51,581 nucleotides of DNA from JBJYKD01 sp049310025 (GTDB lineage Bacteria > Bacillota > Thermosediminibacteria > Thermosediminibacterales > Tepidanaerobacteraceae), in the NCBI RefSeq assembly GCF_049310025.1, contig NZ_JBJYKD010000023.1, positions 1-51,581 of the forward strand, read 5' to 3'. A program made the position numbers and the translations under genes. Below, in pieces: positions 24,023 through 32,461 of this stretch (within the stretch, counting starts at the first letter, position 1; every line of letters begins with the position of its first letter). The notes below the pieces were generated by a model. That model had not been told where the DNA came from. It did no database searches and was given only the letters and a program-made list of their open reading frames with translations.

Positions 24023-25684
24023 CTACTCCAGTTCAAAAGGCCACGCCGCAACACCGCCGTCGAGAATTTTTATATTGCCGAAACCCAGATGTTTTAAAGT
24101 TGTATATGCCAGGTAAGCCCTCAACCCTATCTTGCAGACGACTACGGTTTCCTTGCTCCTGTCTATTTCACCGGCCCTAATTTTTATAGTCTTGAGGGGG
24201 ATGTTCCTGGAACCCGGGATGGCTCCCACCAGATACTCCGCCTCTTCCCTCACGTCGATCACCTGGAGGCCGGGATCTGACAGCCTTTCCTTTAACTCCA
24301 GGGGTGAAATGCCCTCGAGCTTTCCGGTGAGTTTATTTACCGCCACATTGGCGGCCACTATGGTGGAACTCATGGCCGAAGAGAATGGCGGCGCATAGGC
24401 CAGATCAAGTTTTGACACGTCTTCCACGGTGCCTTTAAATGTTATCACCGTGGCTATAATGTCAATGGGTTTATCCACAACGCCTTCGCCGATGATCTGA
24501 GCTCCCAGCACCCTGTGGCTGGCCCTGTCGACAACAAGTTTTGTAATTATATTCTTTGCGCCCGGGTAGTAATGAGCTCTGTCATGAGCGGGCACCAGGA
24601 CGGTCACCACATCGTAGCCGGCGTTTCTGGCTTCCCTCTCGGAGAGGCCCGTTCTGGCCACATTCATATCGAACAGTTTTACCACCGTGGTCCCCAGGAC
24701 GCCTTTCAGGCTTTCTTTTTCACCTTTGGGGTAGAGATTGAGCGCCGCCACCCGGCCCATCTTGTTGGCGGTGGAGCCCATGGGGTACCATGCTGGCCGA
24801 CCCGTGATGAGATTTATGTTTTCCGCGCAGTCCCCAACGGCGTAGATATCCGGGATGTTCGTCTCCATATTTTCATTGACCTTGATGGCATCTTTTACGC
24901 CCAGTTCGACGCCGGCTTCGGCGGCCAGTTGAGTATTCGGCTTTACTCCTATGGAAAGCAGCACCATATCCGTATCTATTTTCATCTTTTCCGTCACCAG
25001 GGCCTTTGCTTTTCCATCGGCGTCTCCTTCAACGGCTACAGCCTTATCACCGGTGTGTATTTCTATTCCCTTTTCCTTCAGGTATTTTTCCGCCAGGAGG
25101 GCGATTTCTCTGTCAAAGTTGGGGAGGATCTGGTCAAGGAGCTCCACAAGGGTGACTTTTACGCCCTGCAGAGTCAGATTCTCCGCCACCTCCAGGCCGA
25201 TGAAGCCGCCACCCACCACTACGGCCTTCTTTATGCCTTCTTTCTCAACCGCCTCCCTTATTTTAAGTGCATCCGTAACGCTGCGCAGGGTGTAGACGTT
25301 TTTGAGGCCGACACCCGGGATGGGCGGGACTACGGGTTTTGCCCCCGTGGCAAGGATCAGCTTGTCATAGGCGAAATCTTTTACGTCTCCCGTTACCAGA
25401 TCTTTTGCAATGACTTTTTTCCCCGCAGGAACTATTTTCTCTGCCCGGTGGCGCAGTAAAACCGTGATGTCCTTTTCCTTGAATTTTTCCGGAGTCATTA
25501 CCGTCAGGTGTTTTTTATCTTTGATTACATTCCCTATATAATAGGGCAGGCCGCAGCCCGCGTAGGAAATGTAATCCTCCTCCGTGAGCACGGTAACTTC
25601 AAGGTCCGGGTTTTCCCGTACGGCCTTGGCGGCCGCCTTGGTGCCCGATGCGACGCCGCCGATGACAAGAAGTTTTTGTTTCAT
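24023..25684 (-). CDS. CoA-disulfide reductase / NAD(P)H-dependent FAD oxidoreductase with C-terminal rhodanese
   Basis: A 553-residue fusion. FAD-binding VIGGVASGTKAAAKA starts the protein. The redox cysteine lies in YAGCGLPYYIG (near residue 43), the NADH fold is VVVGGGFIGLEVAENL (near 155), and DIYAVGDCAENI precedes the interface. The last about 100 residues are a rhodanese with active-site loop VVVCKIGLRA. This is the CoADR-Rhod architecture known to reduce CoA disulfide, CoA persulfide or polysulfide. ATG at 25684 follows GGAGAGAG. It heads a three-gene unit with TusA and DsrE, so persulfide reduction and hand-over is the likely job. Confidence 0.92.
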   Translation of the reverse strand: MKQKLLVIGGVASGTKAAAKAVRENPDLEVTVLTEEDYISYAGCGLPYYIGNVIKDKKHLTVMTPEKFKEKDITVLLRHRAEKIVPAGKKVIAKDLVTGDVKDFAYDKLILATGAKPVVPPIPGVGLKNVYTLRSVTDALKIREAVEKEGIKKAVVVGGGFIGLEVAENLTLQGVKVTLVELLDQILPNFDREIALLAEKYLKEKGIEIHTGDKAVAVEGDADGKAKALVTEKMKIDTDMVLLSIGVKPNTQLAAEAGVELGVKDAIKVNENMETNIPDIYAVGDCAENINLITGRPAWYPMGSTANKMGRVAALNLYPKGEKESLKGVLGTTVVKLFDMNVARTGLSEREARNAGYDVVTVLVPAHDRAHYYPGAKNIITKLVVDRASHRVLGAQIIGEGVVDKPIDIIATVITFKGTVEDVSKLDLAYAPPFSSAMSSTIVAANVAVNKLTGKLEGISPLELKERLSDPGLQVIDVREEAEYLVGAIPGSRNIPLKTIKIRAGEIDRSKETVVVCKIGLRAYLAYTTLKHLGFGNIKILDGGVAAWPFELE

Positions 25685-25747
25685 AAAGCTCTCTCCTTTT
25701 TGGCCCACCGGCCGTTTTGTGACATATTTCTTTTATATTCATATATT

Positions 25748-25776
25748 ATAATAATATGTTTATATGATACTTGCAA
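25748..25776 (-). promoter_or_regulatory. Likely sigma-A promoter of the sulfur cluster
   Basis: On the minus strand TTGCAA (25776-25771), 17 bp and TATTAT (25753-25748) precede the oxidoreductase by about 65 nt. Confidence 0.55.
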
Positions 25777-25792
25777 ATTACAAACCAATGTG

Positions 25793-25823
25793 AAAAAGCC
25801 CGCATTCTTAAGAAATGCGGGCT
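25793..25823 (-). terminator. Intrinsic terminator of the LemA/TPM operon
   Basis: The minus-strand stem AGCCCGCATT / AATGCGGGCT with a seven-base loop runs into TTTTTCAC, 46 bp past the TPM-domain gene. Confidence 0.9.
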
Positions 25824-25868
25824 TAACATGTGGTACAATTCCAATTTTATAGGTTTTATAAAAAGTTT

Positions 25869-26702
25869 TTACCTGCTGGCTCCGCCGCCACCGCCGGAGC
25901 CTCCGCCGAATCCTCCACCTCCAAATCCCCCGCCGGAACCTCCGCCGAAACCGCTCCAGAAACCGCCGCCACCGTCAAAGGGGCCGAAGAACGGACCGCC
26001 AAAGGGGCCACCGCGATACCGCCGGTCTCTTCTACCGGAAATGAGAAAAAATATTATTATAATGAAGACGACAACCCAAAGCAGCACGTCAAAAGGTATA
26101 TCGTTTTCTCCCTCCAGATAATAGTCCTCAAGTTGCGAAAGTTCGCCGTCGCTCAAATCAAGGCCGTATTCTTTTGCGACTTCAAAGGCTATGGCCATAA
26201 AGGTGTCGTAAATCCCCTTTGAGTATTTTCCGTCTTCAAAAGCCGGCAGGGCGAAAGTGTCCAGGATGGCTCCCGCCTTGCCGTCGTTTATGGTCCCCTC
26301 AAGGCCGTATCCTACTTCTATTCTAATACGGCCGCTCTTTCCAGCCAGTAAATTCTCTTTGTTTACCAGCAGCAAAACGCCGTTGTTCTTTTCCCTGTCG
26401 CCGATTCCCCAGCTTCGCAGGAGTTTCAGAGAGTATTCTTCCAGGGACATGCCGTCCAGGTTGTTTACGGTCACGACCACTATCTGAGCTTTGGTCTTCA
26501 AATCAATGGCCCGGGCGATTTTTATGATATTTTCTTTATCGGAGCTATCTATGAGACCGGCGTAATCATATACGTAGCTTATGGTGGCCGGAGGGGGTGG
26601 TATGGGCTCCGCGGCTGCAGCTTTTGCATAGAATGCCGGTATAAAGCCGCATATCAATAGAGCGAGGATTAAAAAAACGCCGCCAGCTTTTTTGCCGCCC
26701 AT
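25869..26702 (-). CDS. TPM-domain (YgcG-like) membrane protein with glycine-rich tail
   Basis: A 277-residue secreted/membrane protein. A signal peptide (about 1-30) is followed by the TPM domain (about 40-190: YVYDYAGLIDSSDKENI, AQIVVVTVNNLDG, GVLLLVNKEN, EVGYGLEGTINDG). A membrane helix follows (DVLLWVVVFIIIIFFLISG near 210), then a Gly/Phe tail ending in GGGSGGGGGASR. This is the standard layout of the family paired with LemA; the role is uncertain (envelope stress or membrane quality control). It begins two bases after the LemA stop. Confidence 0.85.
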   Translation of the reverse strand: MGGKKAGGVFLILALLICGFIPAFYAKAAAAEPIPPPPATISYVYDYAGLIDSSDKENIIKIARAIDLKTKAQIVVVTVNNLDGMSLEEYSLKLLRSWGIGDREKNNGVLLLVNKENLLAGKSGRIRIEVGYGLEGTINDGKAGAILDTFALPAFEDGKYSKGIYDTFMAIAFEVAKEYGLDLSDGELSQLEDYYLEGENDIPFDVLLWVVVFIIIIFFLISGRRDRRYRGGPFGGPFFGPFDGGGGFWSGFGGGSGGGFGGGGFGGGSGGGGGASR

Positions 26703-26704
26703 GG

Positions 26705-27292
26705 TTAATTATTCCCCTTTGTGTTGAAATCCACTTTGGGCACTTCTTTTGCTCCTTCTTCGGCTTTAAAGTAATCCTTTTTCTCAAAACCGAACATGCC
26801 GGCTATGAGTACTGTTGGAAATCTCCTGATCCTGCTGTTGTAAGCCTGTACAGCGTTGTTGTAATCCATGCGGGCCACCGCAATACGATTTTCGGTGCCT
26901 GCCAGTTCGTCGGCCAGCTGTCTGAAATTGGCGTCGGCCTTAAGATTGGGATAATTTTCTACGACGGCCAGCAGCCTGGAAAGCGCACTTGAGAGTTCCC
27001 TGTCGGCCTCGGCCTTTTCTCCCACGCTCCGGGCTCCGATTAACTTTTCCCGGGCACGGGTAACTTCTGTCAGGATTTTTTCTTCATGGGCGGCATAGCC
27101 TTTTACGGTCTCCACCAGATTCGGAATCAGGTCGGCCCTTCTCTGAAGCTGGTTTTCGATCTGGCTCCACTTGCTGTTCACGTTTTCCTCGGCCGATACG
27201 AGCCCGTTATAACTGCCTAAAACAAGCACGGCCCCCAGTGCCAGGACTACTATTACGGCTGTAAAAGCCGTGAAAATTCCACTTCTCAACAA
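26705..27292 (-). CDS. lemA: LemA family protein
   Basis: A 195-residue protein with one N-terminal membrane helix followed by the helical-bundle LemA domain (NGLVSAEENVNSKWSQIENQ, LQRRADLIPNLVETVKGYA, ENYPNLKADANFRQLADELA, NRIAVARMDYNNAVQAYN, KVDF tail). The start is TTG (27292, or the next codon, also TTG), preceded by GGGGAGGGG. It is coupled to the TPM gene. The family is widespread and of uncertain function. Confidence 0.92.
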   Translation of the reverse strand: MLRSGIFTAFTAVIVVLALGAVLVLGSYNGLVSAEENVNSKWSQIENQLQRRADLIPNLVETVKGYAAHEEKILTEVTRAREKLIGARSVGEKAEADRELSSALSRLLAVVENYPNLKADANFRQLADELAGTENRIAVARMDYNNAVQAYNSRIRRFPTVLIAGMFGFEKKDYFKAEEGAKEVPKVDFNTKGNN

Positions 27293-27569
27293 AAACCCCT
27301 CCCCAATTTCATTCTTGACTTCTATTATACATGAAAAAAACCTGTCACGATACCTGTAAATTTTGAGGATTTTATGATGGTTTTTCGATTTAAAAACCCT
27401 TCCATTTTCTCGGCTTGCATTTATACCTGACTTTTTCGGGTCACTTCTTAAAGCTGCCGGGGATGATGATTTTGATATCCGCCTGAGGTTTTTGAAATCT
27501 TTGACAGCTTAGTATTTAGAATCCCTTGAGTTATATTTAACCGGATTGCTCCTGTCAAAGCCGGGAAAA

Positions 27570-27613
27570 CAAAAAAAGCGGTTCCCTTTTAAATAGTTTT
27601 TAAAGGAACCGCT
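27570..27613 (-). terminator. Intrinsic terminator of the sugar operon
   Basis: The minus-strand stem AGCGGTTCC / GGAACCGCT runs into TTTTTTTG just after the last gene of the operon (stop at 27623). The rest of the 330-bp gap, 27293-27569, shows no gene; a TATAAT lies at about 27325 on the minus strand but no clear -35. Confidence 0.85.
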
Positions 27614-27622
27614 GTTTTTATA

Positions 27623-28315
27623 TCAGCCGAACCTTCTCATATATTCTTCAACAATCTTTGCTCCCGAACTGGTCCCCAGTCTTGTGGCCCCTGCTTCTAT
27701 CATCTTCAGGGCATCATCCAGAGTTCTAATCTCTCCCGCCGCTTTTACCTGAACTCCGCTATCTCCCAGAGCTTCCTTTATCAACCTTACGTGTTCCACC
27801 CTGGCTCCGCCGCCCTTAATCTGGCCTGTGGAGGTTTTTATAAAATCGGGTCTTACTTCAGCTGCGATTTTACACATTTGCTTTATTTCATCATCTGTTA
27901 AATAATAGGTCTCCAGTATCACCTTGCATAATACATTGTTTTGCCTGCATATTTTCACTATTTCTTCCATTTCTTTTCTCATATAGTCATAATTTTTCGC
28001 CCGCAGTTCGGAGATGTTTATCACATAATCTATTTCGGTCGCACCTATCTCTATTGTATGTTTTGTTTCAAAAAGTTTCTCTTCCAGTGTATTGGTGCCA
28101 AGAGGGTAACTTATGCCGGTAACAATTCCGACGCCCGTTCCGGCCAGCAGTTGTCTGCAATATTTTATTGAAGAATGATTGACGGCGACTGATTTAAACC
28201 CATACTTTACGCTTTCCTCGCACAATTTTTTTAAATCTTCTTTTTGAATATCCACCTTCAAGTTTGTGTTGTCAATCATCCCCGCGAGGGTTTCTAAGGC
28301 AATATTACACCCCAT
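27623..28315 (-). CDS. Divergent DeoC-type aldolase (second copy)
   Basis: A 230-residue class I aldolase of the deoxyribose-phosphate aldolase family. The Schiff-base lysine lies in DFIKTSTG, the second lysine in QVKAAGEIRT and the aspartate in EIDYVINIS. GEI replaces the usual GGI after KAA, so the phosphate or sugar pocket may differ from the DeoC at 28786. Start chosen at ATG 28315 (SD AGAGGGAGC), 14 codons inside the open frame. It is the last gene of the sugar operon, 23 bp after the first RbsD-type gene. It probably cleaves a phosphorylated sugar made by the upstream enzymes; the substrate is not known. Confidence 0.85.
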   Translation of the reverse strand: MGCNIALETLAGMIDNTNLKVDIQKEDLKKLCEESVKYGFKSVAVNHSSIKYCRQLLAGTGVGIVTGISYPLGTNTLEEKLFETKHTIEIGATEIDYVINISELRAKNYDYMRKEMEEIVKICRQNNVLCKVILETYYLTDDEIKQMCKIAAEVRPDFIKTSTGQIKGGGARVEHVRLIKEALGDSGVQVKAAGEIRTLDDALKMIEAGATRLGTSSGAKIVEEYMRRFG

Positions 28316-28338
28316 TTTATTAGCTCCCTCTTTAATTT

Positions 28339-28734
28339 TTAATAAGCACAGCCGCACACCAGCATTACATTTGAGTAAGGCGTGAATTCTCCGGTCCTGA
28401 TGATGGCTTTGGATTTTCTGCTTCTTTCTTTAAATTCGGTATGGGGCACATATTCGATTTCCACGTCCCCCAGCAGCTTTAAAATTTCTTCGTGCATTTT
28501 GGGGCTCACTTTTTTGCTTTCCTCCGCCATGATAACTTTTTCGACCACTATTTCTTTTAATATGGCTCGCAGTACCTGGATTTGGCCGGGAGTTCCGGGT
28601 TCAAAGGCCAGGTCCACCCTCTGATTTTCATCGGGAATGGGCAGGCCGGCATCACATATGACGATGGTGTCCATGTGACCCAGACTGGCAATAACTTCGC
28701 ACAATCTTTTGTTCAATATACCGCCTTTTTTCAT
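28339..28734 (-). CDS. rbsD: RbsD-type sugar pyranase/mutarotase
   Basis: A 131-residue RbsD/FucU protein, which speeds pyranose-furanose or anomer exchange of free sugars. It shows KKGGILNKRLCEVIASLGH with the catalytic histidine, CDAGLPIPDENQRVDLAF and the C-terminal SNVMLVCGCAY. It differs clearly from the second RbsD at 30427. It lies between the two DeoC genes. Confidence 0.92.
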   Translation of the reverse strand: MKKGGILNKRLCEVIASLGHMDTIVICDAGLPIPDENQRVDLAFEPGTPGQIQVLRAILKEIVVEKVIMAEESKKVSPKMHEEILKLLGDVEIEYVPHTEFKERSRKSKAIIRTGEFTPYSNVMLVCGCAY

Positions 28735-28785
28735 TTTAATTAAGCGCTCCTTTCTTAATAATTAATGCATACTCCTGCTGCCATC

Positions 28786-29445
28786 TTAATTTTCTGATTC
28801 GGAAATAATTTTAACGGAGGAGCTGGTGCCCAGTCTCGATGCTCCCGCTTCTATCATGGCTCTGGCGGTCTTTGCATCCCGAATGCCTCCGGCGGCCTTC
28901 ACCCCCATTTTATCTCCCACCGTCCCCCGCATCAACCTTACATCATCCACGGTGGCACCGGATTTATTAAAGCCGGTGGAGGTTTTGACGAAGTCCGCTC
29001 CCGCTTTTTTGCATATTTCACAGGCTTTTTTTATCTCTTCTTTTTCCAGCAGACAATTCTCCAGAATCACCTTAACCACGGCTTTACCGCCGGCGGCTTC
29101 CACCACGGCCCTTACATCCCTTTCCACCAGCTCATAATCTTTTTCTTTCAGGGCGCCGATATTCATCACCATATCCACTTCGCCGGCGCCATTGGCAATG
29201 GCGTCTCTGGTTTCAAAGGCTTTGACTTCAGGAGTGTTGGCCCCAAGAGGGAATCCTATTACCGTACACACCTTTACACCCGTGCCCTTCAACAGTTCCG
29301 ACGCCTGTTTTACCCGGCAGGGATTTACGCAGACAGAAGCAAAACCGTATTCTATCGCTTCTCTGCAGAGGGTTTCAATCTGATCTGAAGTCGCTTCGGG
29401 CTTCAGCAATGTGTGGTCAATAAATTCAGCCAGTGGTTTACTCAT
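28786..29445 (-). CDS. deoC: Deoxyribose-phosphate aldolase
   Basis: A 219-residue DeoC: FIDHTLLKPEATSDQIETLC at the start, the key aspartate in EVDMVMNIGAL, the Schiff-base lysine in DFVKTSTGF and the activating lysine in GVKAAGGIRD. It cleaves 2-deoxyribose 5-phosphate to glyceraldehyde 3-phosphate and acetaldehyde. It overlaps the ribokinase gene by 8 bp, so kinase and aldolase are coupled. That favours phosphorylation followed by cleavage of a (deoxy)pentose. Confidence 0.95.
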   Translation of the reverse strand: MSKPLAEFIDHTLLKPEATSDQIETLCREAIEYGFASVCVNPCRVKQASELLKGTGVKVCTVIGFPLGANTPEVKAFETRDAIANGAGEVDMVMNIGALKEKDYELVERDVRAVVEAAGGKAVVKVILENCLLEKEEIKKACEICKKAGADFVKTSTGFNKSGATVDDVRLMRGTVGDKMGVKAAGGIRDAKTARAMIEAGASRLGTSSSVKIISESEN

Positions 29446-30382
29446 AATTTTTCACCTGCTTTTTTAAAAATTCTTCCACTTCTTCTCTTGTGGGCATGGC
29501 GGGGGCGGTGCCGATTCTCGTGACCGAAATGGCCGCCACCGCATTTCCGAAAACGGCGGCTTCTTTAATACTTTTGCCTTCCGCCAGAGCGGTGGCAAAC
29601 CCGCCGTTAAAGGCATCACCTGCACCGGTGGTGTCGATTACATTGTCGGGTTTAAATGCGGGGATATGTCCTTCAAATTCCGGAGATTTTACATAAACAC
29701 CGGATGCCCCGAGGGTTATGACGACCGACTTGACTCCTTTATCCACAAAATATTCAGCCGCTTTTTTAGCCCCTTCTATATCTTTAATTTCTACCCCCGA
29801 CAGAATCGATGCCTCGGTTTCGTTGGGCGTCAAAATGTCTACTTTTTTATATATTTCATCAGGAATGGGCTGGACGGGAGCGGTGTTTAAAACCACCATA
29901 ACCCCGTATTCGTTGGCTATATCTATGGCTTTATACACCGCACTTAAATTGGTCTCCAGTTGTGTTAATAAAAGCTTTGAATTTTTTATTTCTTCCCTTA
30001 CGGATTCCACTTCTTCATCAGTGATGTAATTGCAGGCGCCTATGGAGACCACTATCTCGTTTTCTCCCGTGCCGTTTTCCACCATGATGAGCGCTGCGCC
30101 CGTCTCATGTTCATCGTCAAAAAATATATAATCCGTCCTCATCCCAACGCTTTCGAAGCTCTTTAAGGCGATTTGAGCGAAATCGTCTCTTCCCAGTTTG
30201 GTAACCATGGTGACATCGGCTCCCGCCTTATGAGCGGCCACGCCCTGATTGGAGCCTTTTCCTCCGGGCCCCAGTTTAAAAGGCCCGCCAAATACGGTCT
30301 CGCCCCTCGCGGGCAGATGCGGTGTCCTGCTCATTAAATCCACCACAAAACTGCCGAGCACAGTGATTTTGGGTCTTGCCAT
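29438..30382 (-). CDS. rbsK: Ribokinase-family sugar kinase
   Basis: A 314-residue PfkB/ribokinase enzyme. It has the first signature GGKGSNQGVAAHKAGADV near 40 and the catalytic base region DTTGAGDAFNGGFATAL near 250, and follows ribokinase numbering well. Start at ATG 30382 with GGAGGAATATTT. Ribose or deoxyribose is the likely substrate because DeoC and RbsD genes adjoin it. Confidence 0.92.
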   Translation of the reverse strand: MARPKITVLGSFVVDLMSRTPHLPARGETVFGGPFKLGPGGKGSNQGVAAHKAGADVTMVTKLGRDDFAQIALKSFESVGMRTDYIFFDDEHETGAALIMVENGTGENEIVVSIGACNYITDEEVESVREEIKNSKLLLTQLETNLSAVYKAIDIANEYGVMVVLNTAPVQPIPDEIYKKVDILTPNETEASILSGVEIKDIEGAKKAAEYFVDKGVKSVVITLGASGVYVKSPEFEGHIPAFKPDNVIDTTGAGDAFNGGFATALAEGKSIKEAAVFGNAVAAISVTRIGTAPAMPTREEVEEFLKKQVKNYE

Positions 30383-30426
30383 AAATATTCCTCCGATTCT
30401 CATTTATGCAGCAATTATTATAAATT

Positions 30427-30828
30427 TTAATATACGCATCCCGCCACCAGCACCATGTTGCCGTAGTGAGTGCCGAAATCGCCGGTGCGGATTACCGCCT
30501 TTGACTCTTTAATCTTCTCCTTTAATTCCACATGGGGCACAAACTCTATGGGAAAGTTTTCGGGAAATCTCTTTTTAATTTCTTTTAAGAATTCCGGAGC
30601 GTGTTCATGAATTTCTTCAGCCAGTATAATTTTCTCCACAGCCAGCTCATCCAGAATGCCGTCCAGGACCTGCAGCATGGTGGGTATGTTGGGCAGAAAG
30701 GCCAGGTCCACTCTTTCGACTCCCAGCGGGACGCAGTATCCGGAGTCCACCAGCGCCAGATAATCCTGATGGCCTGTGGAAGTCAAAACGTGCTTTAATT
30801 GAGGATGAAGGATTCCTCTTTTGAGCAT
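30427..30828 (-). CDS. RbsD/FucU-family mutarotase (second type)
   Basis: A 133-residue RbsD-fold protein: KRGILHPQLKHVLTSTGHQD with the histidine in place, DSGYCVPLGVERVDLAF, and GTHYGNMVLVAGCVY. It shares the fold but not much sequence with the RbsD at 28339 and leans toward FucU. Two mutarotases in one operon suggest two sugars or two anomers. SD is AAGGGGAGG. Confidence 0.85.
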   Translation of the reverse strand: MLKRGILHPQLKHVLTSTGHQDYLALVDSGYCVPLGVERVDLAFLPNIPTMLQVLDGILDELAVEKIILAEEIHEHAPEFLKEIKKRFPENFPIEFVPHVELKEKIKESKAVIRTGDFGTHYGNMVLVAGCVY

Positions 30829-30843
30829 AAAAACCTCCCCTTT

Positions 30844-30912
30844 CTATTCTAAATTGGCATGATTTTTAAACATTTCACCGGATGAAATCCCGATTTTTTC
30901 CATGAGCTTCAT
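30844..30912 (-). CDS. Possible 22-codon ORF coupled to the phosphoglucose isomerase stop
   Basis: The minus strand from ATG 30912, overlapping the TGA of the isomerase gene as TGATG, reads MKLMEKIGISSGEMFKNHAN then LE and TAG. It fills the gap before the next gene. It may be a tiny coupled peptide or the tail of a lost gene. Evidence is weak. Confidence 0.2.
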   Translation of the reverse strand: MKLMEKIGISSGEMFKNHANLE

Positions 30913-31502
30913 CACCGAGATATCCACCGTGGGTTATCAACGATCGCAGGCCTGCCATCCTTTTCGACAATCATTTTTCTGAACCCCTTTGTCTCAATGG
31001 TCCCGTAATCATGGCCAGCATCCGCCCTGAAGGCGAAAAAAGTGATCAGAGGCTCATCTGGACTCACATTTATACTTCTGTGGGCCCATCTTTTCGGGAC
31101 ATACACGGCTTTGCCGGGGACAAATTCCTGAGCATCCCACTCTCCTTCCGGCGTCTCCATCAACATATACCCTTTTCCTCTTATGCATAAATAAACTTCC
31201 GCCGTCTCCAGCACTGTATGGAAGTGGCCCTTTGTCATGAAATATTCATCGCCTATCTTTCCGGGATACACTATGCTGGTGCCGAAAGCGATGTCTCCCA
31301 CCGTCTGGGGGATTCCCATTTCATAAAATTCATATATGAGCGGATCTTCATTTTTTAAGATTTCATCGACTTTTTCCGCATCATAAAACATATCCGCCAT
31401 ATTCGAAAGATATCTTTTTGAAGATTTTTTCATATTTGACAGGCCGCTTCTCAAATCAAATTCGATATCGAATGGTCTTAATATTTCATTCACCGTCGCC
31501 AT
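30912..31502 (-). CDS. Cupin-type phosphoglucose isomerase
   Basis: A 196-residue cupin isomerase of the archaeal/thermophile GPI family. Metal ligands are visible in TKGHFHTVLETAEVY (HxH and E) and in VPKRWAHRSINVS; FGTSIVYPGKIGDEYFMT precedes them. The enzyme interconverts glucose 6-phosphate and fructose 6-phosphate. In this operon an aldose/ketose phosphate with a related shape is also possible. The ATG abuts its SD (AAAGGAG), so the GTG three codons later (31493) may be the true start. It overlaps the shikimate-dehydrogenase-like gene by 17 bp. Confidence 0.85.
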   Translation of the reverse strand: MATVNEILRPFDIEFDLRSGLSNMKKSSKRYLSNMADMFYDAEKVDEILKNEDPLIYEFYEMGIPQTVGDIAFGTSIVYPGKIGDEYFMTKGHFHTVLETAEVYLCIRGKGYMLMETPEGEWDAQEFVPGKAVYVPKRWAHRSINVSPDEPLITFFAFRADAGHDYGTIETKGFRKMIVEKDGRPAIVDNPRWISR

Positions 31503-32460
31503 CTCCTTTATTAGTTCTTATGCTGGAAGCTATTTCACTCAGCCGCTTTAATTTTTCGCCGTCGATATCAATGTGAAATACTTCCGCAATAACCTGAGTC
31601 CAGCCATGGATGAAATATGTCCACCCATCTTCGATATATAGATTTTTCTCTTCTTTCTGCCTCAACGCCTGGTGCATAAAATCCAATTTTCCTCTGTAGT
31701 TGAATTCCCATACAAAACTGTTCTCAGGGAATTCACACGCATCGGTCAAAGGCGATCCGGGCCTGTCTTTCCCGAGACCTGTGGCATTTATAATGAGGGA
31801 ATAGGGTTTTAAGTTTTTTAACAACCGGTCGTTGTCTTTAGGTTCGGGACATAAATGGTATTCGATGGGAACCGGTGGATTTAGCCGCCTGATGATTTTT
31901 TCCATCGAAACCAGCCGGGGATTGCTCCTGTTGGAAACGATTATTTTTGAAGGGTAATTTCCATTATGCTTTTCCTTTATCAAATATGAAGTTATGGCTA
32001 TGGAGCTTCCCCCGGCCCCCATTATAAAGACTTCTCCCCCATGATCTTTCCAGAAATTTTCCGGCAGAAAGGCCTCCAGCGCCAACCCGCTGGAAATGGG
32101 GTCTTTTGCATAACCTTCCAGTCTGCCTTCTTTTTTTGAAATGGATGACAGTTCTCCAAAAGCCTGTGCATAAGTGTCCAGATATTCAAACATATCTTTT
32201 GCAGCGTTGAACAGATCGATTTTATGGGTTGTCACCAGAGCTCCCAAAGATAATTCATCATTTTTAATAAAACCTACAACTTTGCGGTAATCCTCGGGAT
32301 CAGCATGGATCTTCATATCTATTCCCTTAAGGACCGCATCTTTAAGCCCCAGCTCTTTCGCCCATAAAGGAAAAACCTTCATTATAGAGGATTGCTTTGT
32401 GGTCACACCGATGAAATACATGGTCGGTTGTGTTGCCTTTTCAGGTAATTCAACAGCCAT
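31486..32460 (-). CDS. Shikimate-dehydrogenase-like (AroE fold) oxidoreductase of unknown substrate
   Basis: A 324-residue AroE-fold enzyme. The catalytic lysine is in LVTTHKIDLF, the catalytic aspartate in GYAKDPISS, and the NAD(P) loop is MGAGGSSIAITSYL. In true shikimate enzymes the N-terminal HSLSP segment holds the substrate carboxylate. Here it reads KQSSIMKVF, so the pocket is altered. Length (about 325) exceeds AroE (about 280). No aromatic pathway gene is near; the neighbours are sugar enzymes. It probably oxidises a polyol or sugar derivative. ATG 32460 is chosen, two bases after the previous stop. Confidence 0.75.
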   Translation of the reverse strand: MAVELPEKATQPTMYFIGVTTKQSSIMKVFPLWAKELGLKDAVLKGIDMKIHADPEDYRKVVGFIKNDELSLGALVTTHKIDLFNAAKDMFEYLDTYAQAFGELSSISKKEGRLEGYAKDPISSGLALEAFLPENFWKDHGGEVFIMGAGGSSIAITSYLIKEKHNGNYPSKIIVSNRSNPRLVSMEKIIRRLNPPVPIEYHLCPEPKDNDRLLKNLKPYSLIINATGLGKDRPGSPLTDACEFPENSFVWEFNYRGKLDFMHQALRQKEEKNLYIEDGWTYFIHGWTQVIAEVFHIDIDGEKLKRLSEIASSIRTNKGDGDGE

Positions 32461-32461
32461 T

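Noticed and set aside
25773..25786. GG-N10-GC spacing (TTGGTTTGTAATTTGCA) resembling a sigma-54 promoter before the CoA-disulfide reductase
   Set aside because: The -24 box is poor (TGGTT), there is no activator gene nearby, and a good sigma-A pair TTGCAA-N17-TATTAT covers the same place.
25869..26010. Repetitive GC-rich tract that might be a tandem repeat array
   Set aside because: It encodes the glycine-rich tail normal for TPM-domain proteins. Units are irregular Gly codons.
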